A stretch of 64,000 nt of DNA from Aquabacterium sp. GTDB lineage: Bacteria; Pseudomonadota; Gammaproteobacteria; Burkholderiales; Burkholderiaceae_C. Made by a program: the position numbers and the translations under genes. Below, one piece after another: positions 62,924-64,000 of the stretch. The stretch covers positions 88,855 through 152,854 of the forward strand of contig NZ_JACPYU010000020.1 of NCBI RefSeq assembly GCF_016195855.1, written 5' to 3'. Under the pieces are notes generated by a model. That model had not been told where the DNA came from, searched no databases, and saw nothing but the letters and a program-made list of their open reading frames with translations. Each line of letters opens with the position of its first letter. Position 1 is the first letter of the stretch.

Positions 62924-62968
62924 CGGGCCAGACCTGCCGACAAGACATTGTTGGACAGTTCTGGCCCG
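62924..62968. other. Inverted repeat between lapC-like gene and adhesin
   Basis: CGGGCCAGA (62924-62932) and TCTGGCCCG (62960-62968) pair perfectly over 27 nt; TTT follows. It may end or attenuate transcription into the adhesin. The rest of the 288-bp gap shows no gene; GAGAGG lies before the adhesin ATG. Confidence 0.45.
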
Positions 62969-63152
62969 TTTCACTTGGTGGCAAACAGACCCCATCTGGG
63001 CTTGACCCTGAATGCGGCTGCGCTAAAGCGTCGATTTATTCGGCGCAATGCCGGAATTGTTCACGCCCCGCGATCCACCCGATCACCCCTGAGGAAGGCC
63101 TCGTCGCTATCCTCGCTGCAAAGGCGTTTGTTACGTTTCGAGAGGTTTTGCC

Positions 63153-64000
63153 ATGTCCAAATCCGCGCAAGTTCCCGGCGGGGTTGTCACCAGTCTTCAA
63201 GGGCGTGCGAACGTCATTCCAGCAGGCCAGGCCGATGCCCGCCCGCTGCAGGAAGGTGATGCCATCCAGCCCGGCGATGTGATCCTGGCTGAGGCCAATG
63301 CACAGCTGCAGATCACCGATGCGGATGGCCAGGCCTGGATGCCGCGAGACATGCAACTGGCGCTCGCGGATGCCCATGGCAAGGCTGCTGGGACGAAGAA
63401 GCAGGCCCACGACAAGCCGGGCCATGTGGACGACAACAAGGCCGTGGACGAGGCGATCAACGCCGTTGACCGTGGTGATGAAGATGCGGCAACCGCTGCG
63501 GGCCTGACTGGCGGCGGCGGTGGCTCGATGTCGCTGGGGCTGCGTGTTGACCGCGTGATCGAGACCGTGTCCCCGCAAGAGTTTGCCTACAGCACGCCCG
63601 ATCGCGATGCGGGCACGCCCTTCGCCACCGTGGCCAATGTGGTCAACGCAACGGAGGTGGGCAACCGCGCGCCATTCGTTGACGAGCCGAGCGACAACCC
63701 CAACTACAAGCCCGAGACCGGCCACTACAGCCTGACGACGGACGAGGACAAGCCTGTCTCTGGGCAGGTCAAGGCGACTGATCCGGATGGTGATGCGCTG
63801 ACCTACGCCAAGGGCTCGGACCCGGCGCACGGCACCGTGACGGTCAATGCGGACGGCAGCTGGACCTACACACCTGCCAAGGACTACAACGGCAGCGACA
63901 CCTTCACCGTGACGGTGTCTGATGGCAAAGGTGGCACCGCAACGGCCACCATCGACATCGGCATCAACCCGGTCAATGACCCACCCAAGATCGATGACCC
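63153..64000 (+). CDS. LapA-like giant adhesin, N-terminal part (runs off window)
   Basis: 282 codons open to the window edge from the ATG at 63153 (GAGAGG upstream). No Sec signal, as expected for type I secretion. Residues about 1-110 resemble the retention module of LapA-type proteins (VVTSLQGRANVIPAG; GDVILAEANAQLQITD), and T114-A115-A116-G117 is a candidate di-alanine site for LapG protease. A Gly-rich linker follows, and from about 190 a first cadherin/VCBS-like repeat (DPDGDALTY, GSWTYTPAKDYNGSDTFTVTVSDG, NPVNDPP). It follows its LapB/LapC-like exporters. Total length and RTX tail are unseen. Confidence 0.88.
   Translation, partial: MSKSAQVPGGVVTSLQGRANVIPAGQADARPLQEGDAIQPGDVILAEANAQLQITDADGQAWMPRDMQLALADAHGKAAGTKKQAHDKPGHVDDNKAVDEAINAVDRGDEDAATAAGLTGGGGGSMSLGLRVDRVIETVSPQEFAYSTPDRDAGTPFATVANVVNATEVGNRAPFVDEPSDNPNYKPETGHYSLTTDEDKPVSGQVKATDPDGDALTYAKGSDPAHGTVTVNADGSWTYTPAKDYNGSDTFTVTVSDGKGGTATATIDIGINPVNDPPKIDD

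Overview
The window is high-GC and densely coded, with overlapping stop/start junctions and no gap between genes above 300 bp. Gene content suggests a facultatively denitrifying, polyhydroxyalkanoate-storing betaproteobacterium of the order Burkholderiales (Aquabacterium/Leptothrix/Rubrivivax-like). This rests on the narXL-narK1K2-narGHJI arrangement, a norCBQ/D cluster, class I phaCAB, PEP-CTERM sorting, and the DUF3034/truncated-hemoglobin/cupredoxin trio. The genus is inference. No rRNA, tRNA, CRISPR array, insertion sequence or phage gene was seen.

Region 1 (1-22,250) is an anaerobic nitrogen-respiration island, almost entirely on the minus strand. From upstream to downstream it carries moaA (molybdenum cofactor), narX-narL (nitrate sensing), narK1-narK2 (nitrate/nitrite transport), narG-H-J-I (membrane nitrate reductase), a parvulin-type prolyl isomerase and a beta-carbonic anhydrase ended by a clear terminator. 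Then come a Dnr/Fnr-type regulator, norC-norB (NO reductase), norQ, a membrane polyferredoxin and norD, which is cut by the window edge. FNR/DNR-like boxes lie before narK1, the regulator gene and norC. A hemerythrin-like gene faces moaA.

Region 2 (22,250-28,030) holds an Asn/Gly-repeat PEP-CTERM surface protein, a family 2 glycosyltransferase, and an AlkB/XylM-type diiron hydroxylase followed by a XylA-type ferredoxin-flavin reductase.

Region 3 (28,030-37,453) is a tripartite exporter operon: HlyD-type adaptor, fused double-ATPase/permease, ABC-2 permease and NodT-type outer-membrane channel. A large MalT/LuxR-type regulator is divergent from it.

Region 4 (37,450-47,550) has a PaaX-like regulator with its own promoter and palindrome, a fatty-acid desaturase, a glutathione transferase, two short-chain dehydrogenases, an LCMT-like methyltransferase and a macA-macB-nodT efflux operon.

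Region 5 (47,560-52,160) contains a DUF3034 envelope protein, a truncated-hemoglobin lipoprotein, an exported cupredoxin, an asparaginase, lexA with two tandem SOS boxes and a small orphan protein.

Region 6 (52,160-58,490) is the PHA operon phaC-phaA-phaB, whose synthase has a basic Ala/Lys-rich N-terminal extension, followed by a small membrane protein, pgeF and ubiC.

Region 7 (58,600-64,000) has a Nudix hydrolase and a LapB/LapC-like type I secretion pair. It ends in the start of a giant LapA-like adhesin with a retention module and a TAAG cleavage motif, which runs off the window.
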